In this document: positions 1 to 12,600 of the stretch, piece by piece
Position numbering within the stretch: the stretch's first letter is position 1
How the letters are laid out: every line of letters starts with the position of its first letter
Assembly: GCF_000699445.3 (NCBI RefSeq)
Contig: NC_067200.1
Span: 3,798,950 to 3,862,949 of the forward strand
Reading direction: 5' to 3'
DNA from: Schistosoma haematobium
Lineage: Eukaryota; Platyhelminthes; Trematoda; Strigeidida; Schistosomatidae
Length of the DNA stretch: 64,000 bases
Program-made: the position numbers and the translations under genes
Notes under the pieces: generated by a model
The model's database searches: none
Seen by the model: the letters and a program-made list of their open reading frames with translations, nothing else
Told to the model about the DNA's origin: nothing

Positions 1-318
1 CAAGGACTCTAATAGATATAACTAAATTTATCTGAAGATAAATCACCCAATAAAATCTGAGAAACATTTAATAAGTACTTCGTTTGCAGGAAGTCAATCA
101 ATCGTCTCGAACTTGATTGATTTTTCGTTCCCGCACGAATCATTCACTGTTCTCGTTCTCTTTTCTCCTCTCTTCTTAACCTCTTGCCGTCAGGTATTTC
201 ACTTTCAATTGATGATACATACTACTTGTATCTATCGACTTCACCAGCACATACCACAGTAGTACTAGTCGTCGTCGTAATAGTGGTAGTAGTATTTGTT
301 GTTGCAGTGGTCTTATTC

Positions 319-360
<42 letters not shown>

Positions 361-437
361 CTAGTGCTAGTATTACTATTAATTTTAGTGACAATATTGA
401 AATTATTTATGGTATTATTACTAGTGAGAATATTAAC

Positions 438-470
<33 letters not shown>

Positions 471-600
471 TCAATTAGTAATAATAATATTACTAATAAT
501 AACATTGGTTCATTTACTCGGCCTTGTTGTACGTTACTCGTCGTGTGGTTATTTTGAAGATAACGAGAAAGTTCTCGACTTTCCTAGATTGTAAATACTA
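1..600. repeat. Dispersed repeat and GTA/ATT microsatellite
   Basis: 1-250 shares blocks (AAAATCTGAGAAACAT, TTTCACTTTCAATTGATGAT, ATACTACTTGTAT) with 5215-5530 and with the complement of 28870-29100. 255-530 is (GTA)n then (TAA/ATT)n. A 136-codon ORF here is just the translated microsatellite. Confidence 0.7.
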
Positions 601-2755
601 CCTACCGTGATAAGTCGTCATTATACAATATACATTCAACGATTTCGGTGTTCGTTTCCTGAACAGTCAATTTAAATGTTTCGGTTGACACATTCTGATT
701 GAAACACGTTCACTTAATGTGTTGAACTTAGTGGTTGTAGAACGATACGTATGTTGTATGTTGTGCAAAAGAGATGGTGAGCTTCCGAAAAGTTGGCTGA
801 TAGGTGAATGTATTCGACATGGCTGTCATCACTGACGAAAATTGCGATTCCAATCCAGTACAACACACTGTAATACAGAGACGATAAAATCTTATTTTAT
901 TGACGTCAGTAATTTTTCTGGTTATAAATCATAAGTTTCTTAAGCCAACCATCACCGATGCATTTAGTGCTGTTATTGGTAAGGCGATTTCACCAGATCG
1001 ATATCTAACGACACAGATTCTGTGTTGAGTTGTGACCTGATAGACATCAGAATGAACTGAGCATATCTGTCTCCGTAGATGCAGTTGGATTGATAAATAC
1101 ACATAGATGCTGTGAATTTGGTTAGTATGTCTCAATTGGTGGTTTATATTGTCGGACGATTGTAGAATACTCCATTCAGTTTGATTGTCTTAAATGTTTT
1201 ATAAGTTGCTCTTTTTCATTTTGTGTTATTATTTAATCGACGACGTTGATTTTGAACTGTGACTTCAAGAAAAGCAACTTCTTCTGGATAGTTGTTGCCA
1301 TCGGTCCTAATTCATTGATTTCATGTTGTCGAACCATAATAAAATAGTGGATCGATCATTGTACTACAGCACTGTAACCACTCTTGAACATTACATTTCC
1401 TAATAAGCAGTGATTTTCCAGCACAAACATATAACATTGTTACTATCTGTCAACGTTGATTGATGCCAATAAATAGTTGAAGTTGAAGTTGATGACGAAC
1501 AACGTGAGCTATTTTGGGAGAACATTGTTTCATCTTCGTTGCCACTCTTTTGCTTGGTCAACCAATCTGGTAATGGAGTAGTTTTTGTCTCTCTGATCAT
1601 TACTGTTGGTGTCAATTTGGACTGTTGTATTTTTAGTTTGAGAGGTGAACTAGTTAACCCATCGTGTCATAGCTCAAAACTAGAGGGAGACGATTTCCAT
1701 GTAGTATATTATTTGACAGAGAGATCGCGATATATGTTCGGTACATATGAAATCCGTCAATAAGTAGACTTATGCTATGACTGAATGAATTAATTTAGGT
1801 TTCTTGTCACTGTATTTAGCTATTAGTTGATTTCAGTAGTTTTGTTTGCTCTTTATACTATTACAATAAATAACTTGATAATTTTATTTGTCCATCTAGT
1901 GACGAAAGAATTCCGTTGAATCAGGAGTTTATAAATTTAAGTGAATCTTTTGAAATTTGGAATTTAAATTGTCATTTCATCCATCGATGTTTCGATGCCA
2001 TTTGAAAAAAGTAAGAGTAACACATTCTGTTAACTGATTATATTCTGTTCCATGTTTGCTCGATGTTCAGGTGTCAAACGAATAACCAGCTTCAACTATT
2101 CGTCATTTCGTGTTGGTAATATTTTAGTTGTACATGTATTATATCTCACCAAGTCATGTATACTTGTGGTCCACATGTTGTGCTGGTTGTAGCAACTTAC
2201 AACTACTAACTTTGAAACCACTGACTACTGATAGATTACCCAGTTGATATGTAGAAATTTGTCTATTCCTTCTATTGCTTACTGATGGGTTGTATACAAC
2301 ACAAAAGCGATAGAGGATTTCCTGTTGACGACAACCAACCACCGATTACATCTCAACTCAGTGTACATGATGTCCAGTCAGTGAAAGCAATTTCCGTATC
2401 TTATCTGAATCAGCGTTTTTTTATAGCAAGTTTGTGTTTTACAGATTGCGCTTACAGTCTCCATGCCCAATCCTCCTCCTTTACCTTGTTTTGGGACCGC
2501 CACTAACTCTAGGAAAACTACATGCAGAGTTATATTGCATCTAGATTGATAGAATCCGATCAGCATCAAAAAGGGTTAGACAGACATTGAATTGATAATT
2601 ACACAGTGATCTATAAGTTGAAATGCTACAGATTCTTAAATTATTCCCCAACCTGAGTTTAATCAGCTCGAGTTAATCTCTATAATCCTCTGAACTAATT
2701 TTATTTTTAAATTTACTTAGTATTTTCTGTTTGAATTTTCCCATTGATCCGTCTC
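600..2755. other. No gene recognised
   Basis: AT-rich sequence with only short, non-conserved open frames on both strands; no splice-phased coding pieces and no repeat shared with the rest of the window that I could identify. Confidence 0.5.
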
Positions 2756-2759
2756 TTAT

Positions 2760-2934
2760 TGACTGACGAGTCCCAAATAGGACAAAACACGCGTCCTGTA
2801 TTCCGTTGTTAACGGATATCCATTTTGCATATAATGCTTTTGTATTAAGGCTCTACCGAGGCAATACTCACAGTATGCACATATACCAATGAGAGACTGA
2901 TCAGTTGCAGTCCTAAACATCAGTGAGATGATTC
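2760..2934 (+). ncRNA. Preceding Sm-alpha unit: hammerhead with damaged core, plus 3' body
   Basis: CTGACGAGTCCCAAATAGGAC is intact but the GAAA of the core reads ACAAAAC, so activity is unlikely. It lies ~332 bp before the next hammerhead, consistent with a dimer of ~330-bp Sm-alpha monomers. Confidence 0.75.
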
Positions 2935-3160
2935 AAGTAAACAATATCAAGTGAATTTAAAACTCCACCTCACCGCGCAAACAAGCGGCTATAAGGACTC
3001 AGTAGCTAAGTGGATAACGCGATGGTGTTTAAAGCGAACAGTACTGAGTTTGAGCCCTAGAGTGAACATCAACTATGGGCTTTAGGTACATCCAACTGAC
3101 GAGTCCCAAATACGACGAAACGCGTGTCAAACTGGATTCTATTGTTAGCTACTATTGATG
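2935..3160 (+). ncRNA. Sm-alpha-type SINE-like element with hammerhead ribozyme
   Basis: Pol III A box TAGCTAAGTGG at 3003-3013 and a weak B box at about 3047-3057. These are followed by the hammerhead core CTGACGAG...CGAAAC (3097-3121) and GTC cleavage site at about 3125-3127. Stem II is GTC/GAC closed by CCAAATAC; stem I pairs ATCCA with TGGAT. This matches the known Schistosoma Sm-alpha family. Confidence 0.85.
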
Positions 3161-3503
3161 TTTGCATATGAATTTATTTTTAAGTTTCTAATTTTATTTT
3201 GTTTATGTGACAATCAGTATGTCAATAGAGATTGTTCATATACTAATCAAAAGTTCACTGAAATTTCTACTCATCTTTGTCCATACATCAATTACACAAA
3301 AGATCAGCTTTTGTTGTTGTTGATTGAACTCATATTCAATGTAAACATTGATAATTGACATTTGAGTAAATCATTTATGATTTGTTTAAATTTTGTATAA
3401 ATAACACAATATTCACAATGTTGTATGAACAATAGTGAAACTTATACAAGATAATAAGTAAGTATCAGTATTCATTATCATTGAACATATATATTATGAA
3501 TAG

Positions 3504-3640
3504 ATCTTGATGGGATTTTGTTCTCTGAGTTGAATGGTTTGATCTACTTGAAGTTTGTGCTGATGATTCCGTTTCGAAGAACAATGACAACTCCATGACC
3601 ATACCATCCAACTCAGAGAATAAAACTCCATAAAAAGTCA
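3504..3640. repeat. Inverted repeat related to the Penelope-like element end
   Basis: GATTTTGTTCTCTGAGTTGA with ATGGTTTGATC at 3510-3545 is the near-complement of ATACCATCCAACTCAGAGAA at about 3602-3635. The right arm matches ACCATCCAGCTCAGAGAACA at 36370-36390. Confidence 0.6.
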
Positions 3641-3889
3641 TCCAACTGAGCTACAAATGTCCACCATGAACAGATCTTTTCCAATGGAATGATCCTTATT
3701 TTATGAAATTTTAATCTTTATACAAAGATATATGTAGCATTTGTGTTAAAATGTTTATAGATATATATATATTGAATAGTTGAGTAGTATTGTGCTATAG
3801 GGTGTTCAGTCAAATTGATAAATTTATTAGGAAAAGAGTTGTTGAATGTTACTTGTTAATTTCATGTAAAGCGATAATATTTAACGTTC

Positions 3890-4985
3890 GATTACTTACT
3901 TAGTTAGTTAGTTATCTACGCCTGATACTCCCAGTGGAGCATAGGCCGCCATCCAGCATTCTCCAATCCACTCTGTCTTAGGCTTCCTTTTCTAGTTCTA
4001 TCCAATTGTTATTTATTAATCTTCCTACGTCTATCTCCATTTCTCGGCGTAATGTGTTCTTTGGTCTTCCTCTTTTCCTTTGGCCTTGAGGATTCCATGT
4101 GAGGGCTTGTCTTGTGACGCAATTCGGTGCTTTCCTCAATGTGTGTCCTATCCACTTCCAGTGCTTCTTCCTAATTTCTTCCTCCGCTGGGATGTGGTTT
4201 GTCTTTCCCCACAGTAGGTTGTTGTTAATAGTGTTTGGCCAACGGATGTGAAGTATTTTCCGTAGACAACTGTTAATAACAACCTGTATTTTCTGGATGA
4301 CGGCTTTCGTAGTTCTTCAGATTTCCTCCTCATACAGTACAACTGTGTTGACATTTGTATTTAAAATTGTGACTTTGGTGTTGGTTGACAGTTGTTTTGA
4401 TTTTGAGATGTTCTTCATTTGTAAATATGCTGCTCTCACTTTACCGATCCGTGCTTTCACATCTGCATCAGATCCACCGTGTTCATCGCTGATGCTGCCC
4501 AGATATGTAAGGGCTTTTACATCTTCCAAATCTTCTCCGTCAATTTTGATTGGATTGGTGCATGCGATGTTGCATCGGAGAATCTTGCTTTTCCCTTTGT
4601 GTATATTGAGACCTACTGCTGCTGAGGCTACTGCTACACTGGTCTTCTTCACCTGCATTTGCTGTTGCGTGTGCGATAGAAGAGGCAGGTCATCTGCGAA
4701 GTCTAGATCGTCCAGCTGTATCCTTGCTATTTACTGTATCCCATGCTTCGCCTCAGATGTTGATGTCTTCATGATCCAGTCGATCACCAGGAGAACGAGA
4801 AAGGGTGAGAGTAAGCAACCTTGCCTAACACCGGTCTTTACATCGGACGACTTTGTCAATTGTCCTCCATGCACGATTTTGCAGTTTAATCCATCATAGG
4901 AATTCTGTATGATAATGACTATCTTCTGAGGCACGCCGTAGTATCGGAGAAGCTTCCACAGTGTTGTTCTTTAAACTGTCACTAC
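3890..4985 (-). mobile_element. RTE-type LINE fragment, second family
   Basis: Minus-strand translation gives RT pieces GVRQGCLLSPFLVLLVIDWIM (around 4840-4780) and NIHKGKSKILRCN, then EDLEDVKALTYLGS and RIGKVRAAYLQMKNI (4658-4317), with frame breaks between. The C-terminal part ends near 3900 with a (TAAC/TAAG)n tail. The sequence is clearly different from the LINE at 19-22 kb but of the same general type. Related fragments lie at 39391-39715 and 62575-63140. Confidence 0.8.
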
Positions 4986-5199
4986 TTACACTTAATATTA
5001 GTTTATATATATATGCTGTTGGTATACAAGATACAATGACTCCAAAAGGTGTCAAAATTCATATTGTGATTTTTTAAAATTTATCAAGAATATCTTGTTA
5101 CTGGTCTTTTGTTTTTGGTGTAATATGTCAGTTTACTGAATAAGTCTTAATAGAAGTACGACTGATTATGGTGTATGCTACTGATATCATCAGACCTAA

Positions 5200-5730
5200 G
5201 TAGTATAGTAGTGGATAAGAATACAAGTGAGGATACTTAAACAAACAACTTAATAAAATAATCTGAGAAACATATAGTAAATAGTCAATTTGCAAAATAT
5301 TAATCCATTGTCATAAACACTTTACTGTTTCATTGGCAACTATCAGCCTATCGTCTCAGATTTCATTAGTCCTGAATTTTTATACTAATTACTTTCCGTT
5401 TTCATTCTTTTCTTCTCGATATTCCACTGAAATACATTCTATTTGTGCCTACCGTTATATACTACTTATATGAATATAAGTAGTTCACAATAGAGTATAT
5501 ATCACCAATTGAAAGTGAAATGTCTGACGACAGAAATTAAAGAAAATCGAACAGAAGAGAATGAAAACATATATTGATTAGTATAGAAATGAATAAACAA
5601 CAAATTTTGAGATACTTGATAGATATTCTATAATTGATAATAATACAATTATTCCCACGTTTATTCTCATTCACTACAAAGTTATTATTTCTATGGTATA
5701 TGGAAAAGAAATATTTATCCAAATATATTT
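5200..5730. repeat. Fold-back type dispersed repeat
   Basis: Left arm 5215-5460 and right arm 5485-5730 are rough inverted copies around the centre TATACTACTTATATGAATATAAGTAGT. Relatives at 1-250, 28870-29100, 41050-41140 and 61240-61290 share the ATACTACTTA/TAAGTAGTAT core. No ORF. Confidence 0.55.
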
Positions 5731-5859
5731 ATGACTGAATTCGTCGTTCATAGACCTTTCATAACAAATTTATGAGCTATAATAATAATAGTAACAGCAG
5801 TGGAATATCGTCATGCGATGTCAGAAATTAATTGAAGTTAAGTTATATGCGTCATTATA

Positions 5860-6440
5860 CTCCGCCTCAGTAGCAGTAGTAGTAGTAGTAGTACTCGTAA
5901 TCGTAGTCGTAGTAGTAATAGCCACAGTTCAAAAAAGTATTCAAAACACTTCTAATAAACAGTCAAATAAGTTAAACTAGATTAGATGGTTGTTGGAGGT
6001 AGTCGACAAGAAACCCTGAACCCGAGTTTTGTGCTACTTGTCATTCGTCAGCAAAGTGTACCTGTAATCTTGAGGGAACTGATGCTCCCTGGTGGATTAC
6101 AATCCCATGTCACACAAACTTCACAGTCACAGACGTTACTACCCCAGTGATCAATCAATTATGATAGTTAAACTAGGCTAACCATATCAAATATGATATA
6201 AGAAACGTATTATAAACAAACAAAAAAGATGATCAAGCTATCATCATTAATTCTAACATTGAAAGCTTCCATAAATCATAGAAGATTTTAAGTTGCTCTT
6301 TTAAAATTTGTATATTATCCAAACTATAAAGTAAAGTATAATGCTATAAGATCTATACAATAACATTTAAGATTGAACTAAAAGTAATTCATTATATAGA
6401 ATTGGATTATTATTACTATTTGATTAATCTATTATAACAT
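5860..6440. other. Microsatellite and presumed 5' flank of the array gene
   Basis: A (GTA)n run at 5870-5900 and AT-rich sequence follow. Possible TATA-like stretches (TATATAG near 6394; a TATATG run at 6460-6490) precede the first coding exon, but no promoter can be chosen. Confidence 0.35.
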
Positions 6441-6552
6441 GAATACCTTTTTACTTCTATATATGTATATATATATATATGTATATATCCATCTTTTCTA
6501 TAGTTCAGTAGAATACAGACGAACAACGATACATAATAGCGAAGAGAAGAAA

Positions 6553-6670
6553 ATGAATCTCTTTAACATACTTCTATTAATCATAATACAATGTTATTTA
6601 TTCGAAATGACACCGTATCGATACCATAATGAGAAACAAATAAAAATGATCAACAAAAGAGAATTAAATG
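6553..6670 (+). CDS. Exon 1: signal peptide of the array gene
   Basis: The exon encodes 39 residues plus one base and ends at G|GTAAGC (phase 1). The N-terminus MNLFNILLLIIIQCYLF is a typical short signal sequence, followed by a polar, basic stretch rich in K, R, N and Y. The start at 6553 has a good context (AAGAAAATG). An in-frame ATG at 6439 exists, but it would prepend a low-complexity Tyr/Ile stretch translated from a TATA-rich run and bury the signal peptide, so 6553 is preferred. An upstream non-coding exon or trans-spliced leader acceptor (AG near 6507) is possible but not shown. Confidence 0.78.
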
Positions 6671-9600
6671 GTAAGCATTTAACTAATAGTGTAAAAATGC
6701 TAAAAATAAGCGTTAAAAAAATCAAGCAAAAATAGACTAGAAAACAAGAAACATCCATCAAAAAAATCCGCAAGATAAAACATTTCAATATAAACAATGA
6801 TAAAACACGTCCTCTCGATTCACAAAAAGGTCAGTCATCACACAATATTGCCGATTACTGCTCGGTCGGTCGATCGATCGGTCGATCAGTCTATCTCTCT
6901 CGCTATCTTTCTCTCTCACTCTCTCTGCCTCTCTATCAGCCTCACTGTCTTTCTGTCTGTTCCTCTGTTCGTCCACCGTCTGTGTTTCCACCTGACAAAC
7001 TGTCTGACACACATTGTCTCTCTCTGCACATTCACACTTGACAATTTCACAATCACACAACATTCATTGATCACTCGACACGCACAAGTCAATCTCATCT
7101 GATTACTTTCATTGTCGAGTGGAATATTCATGTGTGCATTGACCACTTGACTCACGGTTTTCAATCAATCACCTTGTAGGTGCGAATCTAGGTGACAACA
7201 ATGAAGAAGAAGCAAAGGAGGATTCTAATGATGGTGGTAAGTGTCTCATAAATCATTTGCATCAATGTATATTCATATTGTTTTGACTATCTGACACACG
7301 TGTGAACCATCAGTCCGGTACAACTACACACAAACAATCGATTGCTCTTACACACTCACACACATACATATATACATACATGCATACATACATATAGACA
7401 TACACACACAAGTGAACACGCACACATTGCGAAACACAATCACTCACATTCACTGACTCGCTCACTAGATTACTCAATTATTAACACAATCACTCACTCA
7501 ACCACTTCATATCACCTCTATTCTACACATACACAACCATCAAACATCACACATTAAACACATTTCACTATCAAATCAATCATTGCTTCAATCACATTCC
7601 TCCACATATAACACATTCCCTCTCCAACTAAACATATAGCCATATAAACATAAACATATTTATATTCAAATCTACATGAATCCACGACATTCCCACTTCT
7701 CACATCACCATCGCTCACAATCTCCTTCTCCATTCACAACAACGTCGGTCGTCACACAATATTGCCGATTACTGCTCGGTCGGTCTGTCTGTCTCTCTCT
7801 GTCTGTCTGACAGTCTATCCGCCTCACTGTCTTTCTGTCTGTTCGTCCACCGTCTGTGTTTCCACCTGACAAACTGTCTGACACACATTGTCTCTCTCTG
7901 CACATTCACACTTGACAATTTCACAATCACACAACATTCATTTATCACTCGACACGCACAAGTCAATCTCATCTGATTACTTTCATTGTCGAGTGGAATA
8001 TTCATGTGTGCATTGACCACTTGACTCACGGTTTTCAATCAATCACCTTGTAGGTGCGAATCTAGGTGACAACAATGAAGAAGAAGCAAAGGAGGATTCT
8101 AATGATGGTGGTAAGTGTCTCATAAATCATTTGCATCAATGTATATTCATATTGTTTTGACTATCTGACACACGTGTGAACCATCAGTCCGGTACAACTA
8201 CACACAAACACTCTATTTCTCTGACACACACGCACACACGTGCATACATACATACACACACACACAAGTGAACACGCACACATTGCGAAACACAATCACT
8301 CACATTCACTGACTCGCTCACTAGATTACTCAATTATTAACACAATCACTCACTCAACCACTTCATATCACCTCTATTCTACACATACACAACCATCAAA
8401 CATCACACATTAAACACATTTCACTATCAAATCAATCATTGCTTCAATCACATTCCTCCACATATAACACATTCCCTCTCCAACTAAACATATAGCCATA
8501 TAAACATAAACATATTTATATTCAAATCTACATGAATCCACGACATTCCCTCTTCTCACATCACCATCGCTCACAATCTCCTTCTCCATTCACAACAACG
8601 TCGGTCGTCACACAATATTGCCGAATACTGCTAAGTCGCTCGCTCGTTTGGTCGCTCGCTCGGTGTCTCTCTCTCGCTCAGTTTCTCTCTCTCCCTCTCT
8701 CTGCCTCTCTATCAGCCTCACTGTCTTTCTGTCTGTTCCTCTGTTCGTCCACCGTCTGTGTTTCCACCTGACAAACTGTCTGACACACATTGTCTCTCTC
8801 TGCACATTCACACTTGACAATTTCACAATCACACAACATTCATTGATCACTCGACACGCACAAGTCAATCTCATCTGATTACTTTCATTGTCGAGTGGAA
8901 TATTCATGTGTGCATTGACCACTTGACTCACGGTTTTCAATCAATCACCTTGTAGGTGCGAATCTAGGTGACAACAATGAAGAAGAAGCAAAGGAGGATT
9001 CTAATGATGGTGGTAAGTGTCTCATAAATCATTTGCATCAATGTATATTCATATTGTTTTGACTATCTGACACACGTGTGAACCATCAGTCCGGTACAAC
9101 TACACACAAACACTCTATTTCTCTGACACACTCACACACATACATATATACATACATACATACATACATATAGACATACACACACAAGTGAACACGCACA
9201 CATTGCGAAACACAATCACTCACATTCACTGACTCGCTCACTAGATTACTCAATTATTAACACAATCACTCACTCAACCACTTCATATCACCTCTATTCT
9301 ACACATACACAACCATCAAACATCACACATTAAACACATTTCACTATCAAATCAATCATTGCTTCAATCACATTCCTCCACATATAACACATTCCCTCTC
9401 CAACTAAACATATAGCCATATAAACATAAACATATTTATATTCAAATCTACATGAATCCACGACATTCCCTCTTCTCACATCACCATCGCTCACAATCTC
9501 CTTCTCCATTCACAACAACGTCGGTCGTCACACAATATTGCCGATTACTGCTCAGTCGCTCGCTCGTTCGGTCGATCGATCGATCGATCGGTCTCTGTCT

Positions 9601-12600
9601 CTCTCGCTCCTTTCTCTCTCTCCCTCTCTCTGCCTCTCTATCAGCCTCACTGTCTTTCTGTCTCTTCCTCTGTTCGTCCACCGTCTGTGTTTCCACCTGA
9701 CAAACTGTCTGACACACATTGTCTCTCTCTGCACATTCACACTTGACAATTTCACAATCACACAACATTCATTGATCACTCGACACGCACAAGTCAATCT
9801 CATCTGATTACTTTCATTGTCGAGTGGAATATTCATGTGTGCATTGACCACTTGACTCACGGTTTTCAATCAATCACCTTGTAGGTGCGAATCTAGGTGA
9901 CAACAATGAAGAAGAAGAAAAGGAGGATTCTAATGATGGTGGTAAGTGTCTCATAAATCATTTGCATCAATGTATATTCATATTGTTTTGACTATCTGAC
10001 ACACGTGTGAACCATCAGTCCGGTACAACTACACACAAACACTCTATTTCTCTGACACATTCACACACACACATACATACATACATACATACATACATAC
10101 ACACACAAGTGAACACGCACACATTGCGAAACACAATCACTCACATTCACTGACTCGCTCACTAGATTACTCAATTATTAACACAATCACTCACTCAACC
10201 ACTTCATATCACCTCTATTCTACACATACACAACCATCAAACATCACACATTAAACACATTTCACTATCAAATCAATCATTGCTTCAATCACATTCCTCC
10301 ACATATAACACATTCCCTCTCCAACTAAACATATAGCCATATAAACATAAACATATTTATATTCAAATCTACATGAATCCACGACATTCCCTCTTCTCAC
10401 ATCACCATCGCTCACAATCTCCTTCTCCATTCACAACAACGTCGGTCGTCACACAATATTGCCGATTACTGCTCAGTCGCTCGCTCGTTCGGTCGATCGA
10501 TCGATCGATCGGTCTCTCTGTCTCTCTCGCTCCCTTTCTCTCTCTCCCTCTCTCTGCCTCTCTATCAGCCTCACTGTCTTTCTGTCTCTTCCTCTGTTCG
10601 TCCACCGTCTGTGTTTCCACCTGACAAACTGTCTGACACACATTGTCTCTCTCTGCACATTCACACTTGACAATTTCACAATCACACAACATTCATTGAT
10701 CACTCGACACGCACAAGTCAATCTCATCTGATTACTTTCATTGTCGAGTGGAATATTCATGTGTGCATTGACCACTTGACTCACGGTTTTCAATCAATCA
10801 CCTTGTAGGTGCGAATCTAGGTGACAACAATGAAGAAGAAGAAAAGGAGGATTCTAATGATGGTGGTAAGTGTCTCATAAATCATTTGCATCAATGTATA
10901 TTCATATTGTTTTGACTATCTGACACACGTGTGAACCATCAGTCCGGTACAACTACACACAAACACTCTATTTCTCTGACACATTCACACACACACACAT
11001 ACATACATACATACATACACACACAAGTGAACACGCACACATTGCGAAACACAATCACTCACATTCACTGACTCGCTCACTAGATTACTCAATTATTAAC
11101 ACAATCACTCACTCAACCACTTCATATCACCTCTATTCTACACATACACAACCATCAAACATCACACATTAAACACATTTCACTATCAAATCAATCATTG
11201 CTTCAATCACATTCCTCCACATATAACACATTCCCTCTCCAACTAAACATATAGCCATATAAACATAAACATATTTATATTCAAATCTACATGAATCCAC
11301 GACATTCCCTCTTCTCACATCACCAGCGCTCACAATCTCCTTCTCCATTCACAACAACGTCGGTCGTCACACAATATTGCCGATTACTGCTCAGTCGCTC
11401 GCTCGTTCGGTCGATCGATCGATCGATCGGTCTCTCTGTCTCTCTCGCTCCCTTTCTCTCTCTCCCTCTCTCTGCCTCTCTATCAGCCTCACTGTCTTTC
11501 TGTCTCTTCCTCTGTTCGTCCACCGTCTGTGTTTCCACCTGACAAACTGTCTGACACACATTGTCTCTCTCTGCACATTCACACTTGACAATTTCACAAT
11601 CACACAACATTCATTGATCACTCGACACGCACAAGTCAATCTCATCTGATTACTTTCATTGTCGAGTGGAATATTCATGTGTGCATTGACCACTTGACTC
11701 ACGGTTTTCAATCAATCACCTTGTAGGTGCGAATCTAGGTGACAACAATGAAGAAGAAGAAAAGGAGGATTCTAATGATGGTGGTAAGTGTCTCATAAAT
11801 CATTTGCATCAATGTATATTCATATTGTTTTGACTATCTGACACACGTGTGAACCATCAGTCCGGTACAACTACACACAAACACTCTATTTATCTGACAC
11901 ATTCACACACACACACACACATACATACATACATACATACACACACACAAGTGAACACGCACACATTGCGAAACACAATCACTCACATTCACTGACTCGC
12001 TCACTAGATTACTCAATTATTAACACAATCACTCACTCAACCACTTCATATCACCTCTATTCTACACATACACAACCATCAAACATCACACATTAAACAC
12101 ATTTCACTATCAAATCAATCATTGCTTCAATCACATTCCTCCACATATAACACATTCCCTCTCCAACTAAACATATAGCCATATAAACATAAACATATTT
12201 ATATTCAAATCTACATGAATCCACGACATTCCCACTTCTCACATCACCATCGCTCACAATCTCCTTCTCCATTCACAACAACGTCGGTCGTCACACAATA
12301 TTGCCGATTACTGCTCAGTCGCTCGCTCGTTCGGTCGATCGATCGATCGATCGGTCTCTCTGTCTCTCTCGCTCCCTTTCTCTCTCTCCCTCTCTCTGCC
12401 TCTCTATCAGCCTCACTGTCTTTCTGTCTCTTCCTCTGTTCGTCCACCGTCTGTGTTTCCACCTGACAAACTGTCTGACACACATTGTCTCTCTCTGCAC
12501 ATTCACACTTGACAATTTCACAATCACACAACATTCATTGATCACTCGACACGCACAAGTCAATCTCATCTGATTACTTTCATTGTCGAGTGGAATATTC

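Noticed and set aside
184..594. 136-codon Val/Leu-rich ORF
   Set aside because: Translation of a (GTA)n/(ATT)n microsatellite; the opposite strand is also open for the same reason.
6439..6552. Longer N-terminus for the array protein from the upstream in-frame ATG
   Set aside because: Would add low-complexity sequence translated from a TATA-type repeat and place the signal peptide internally.
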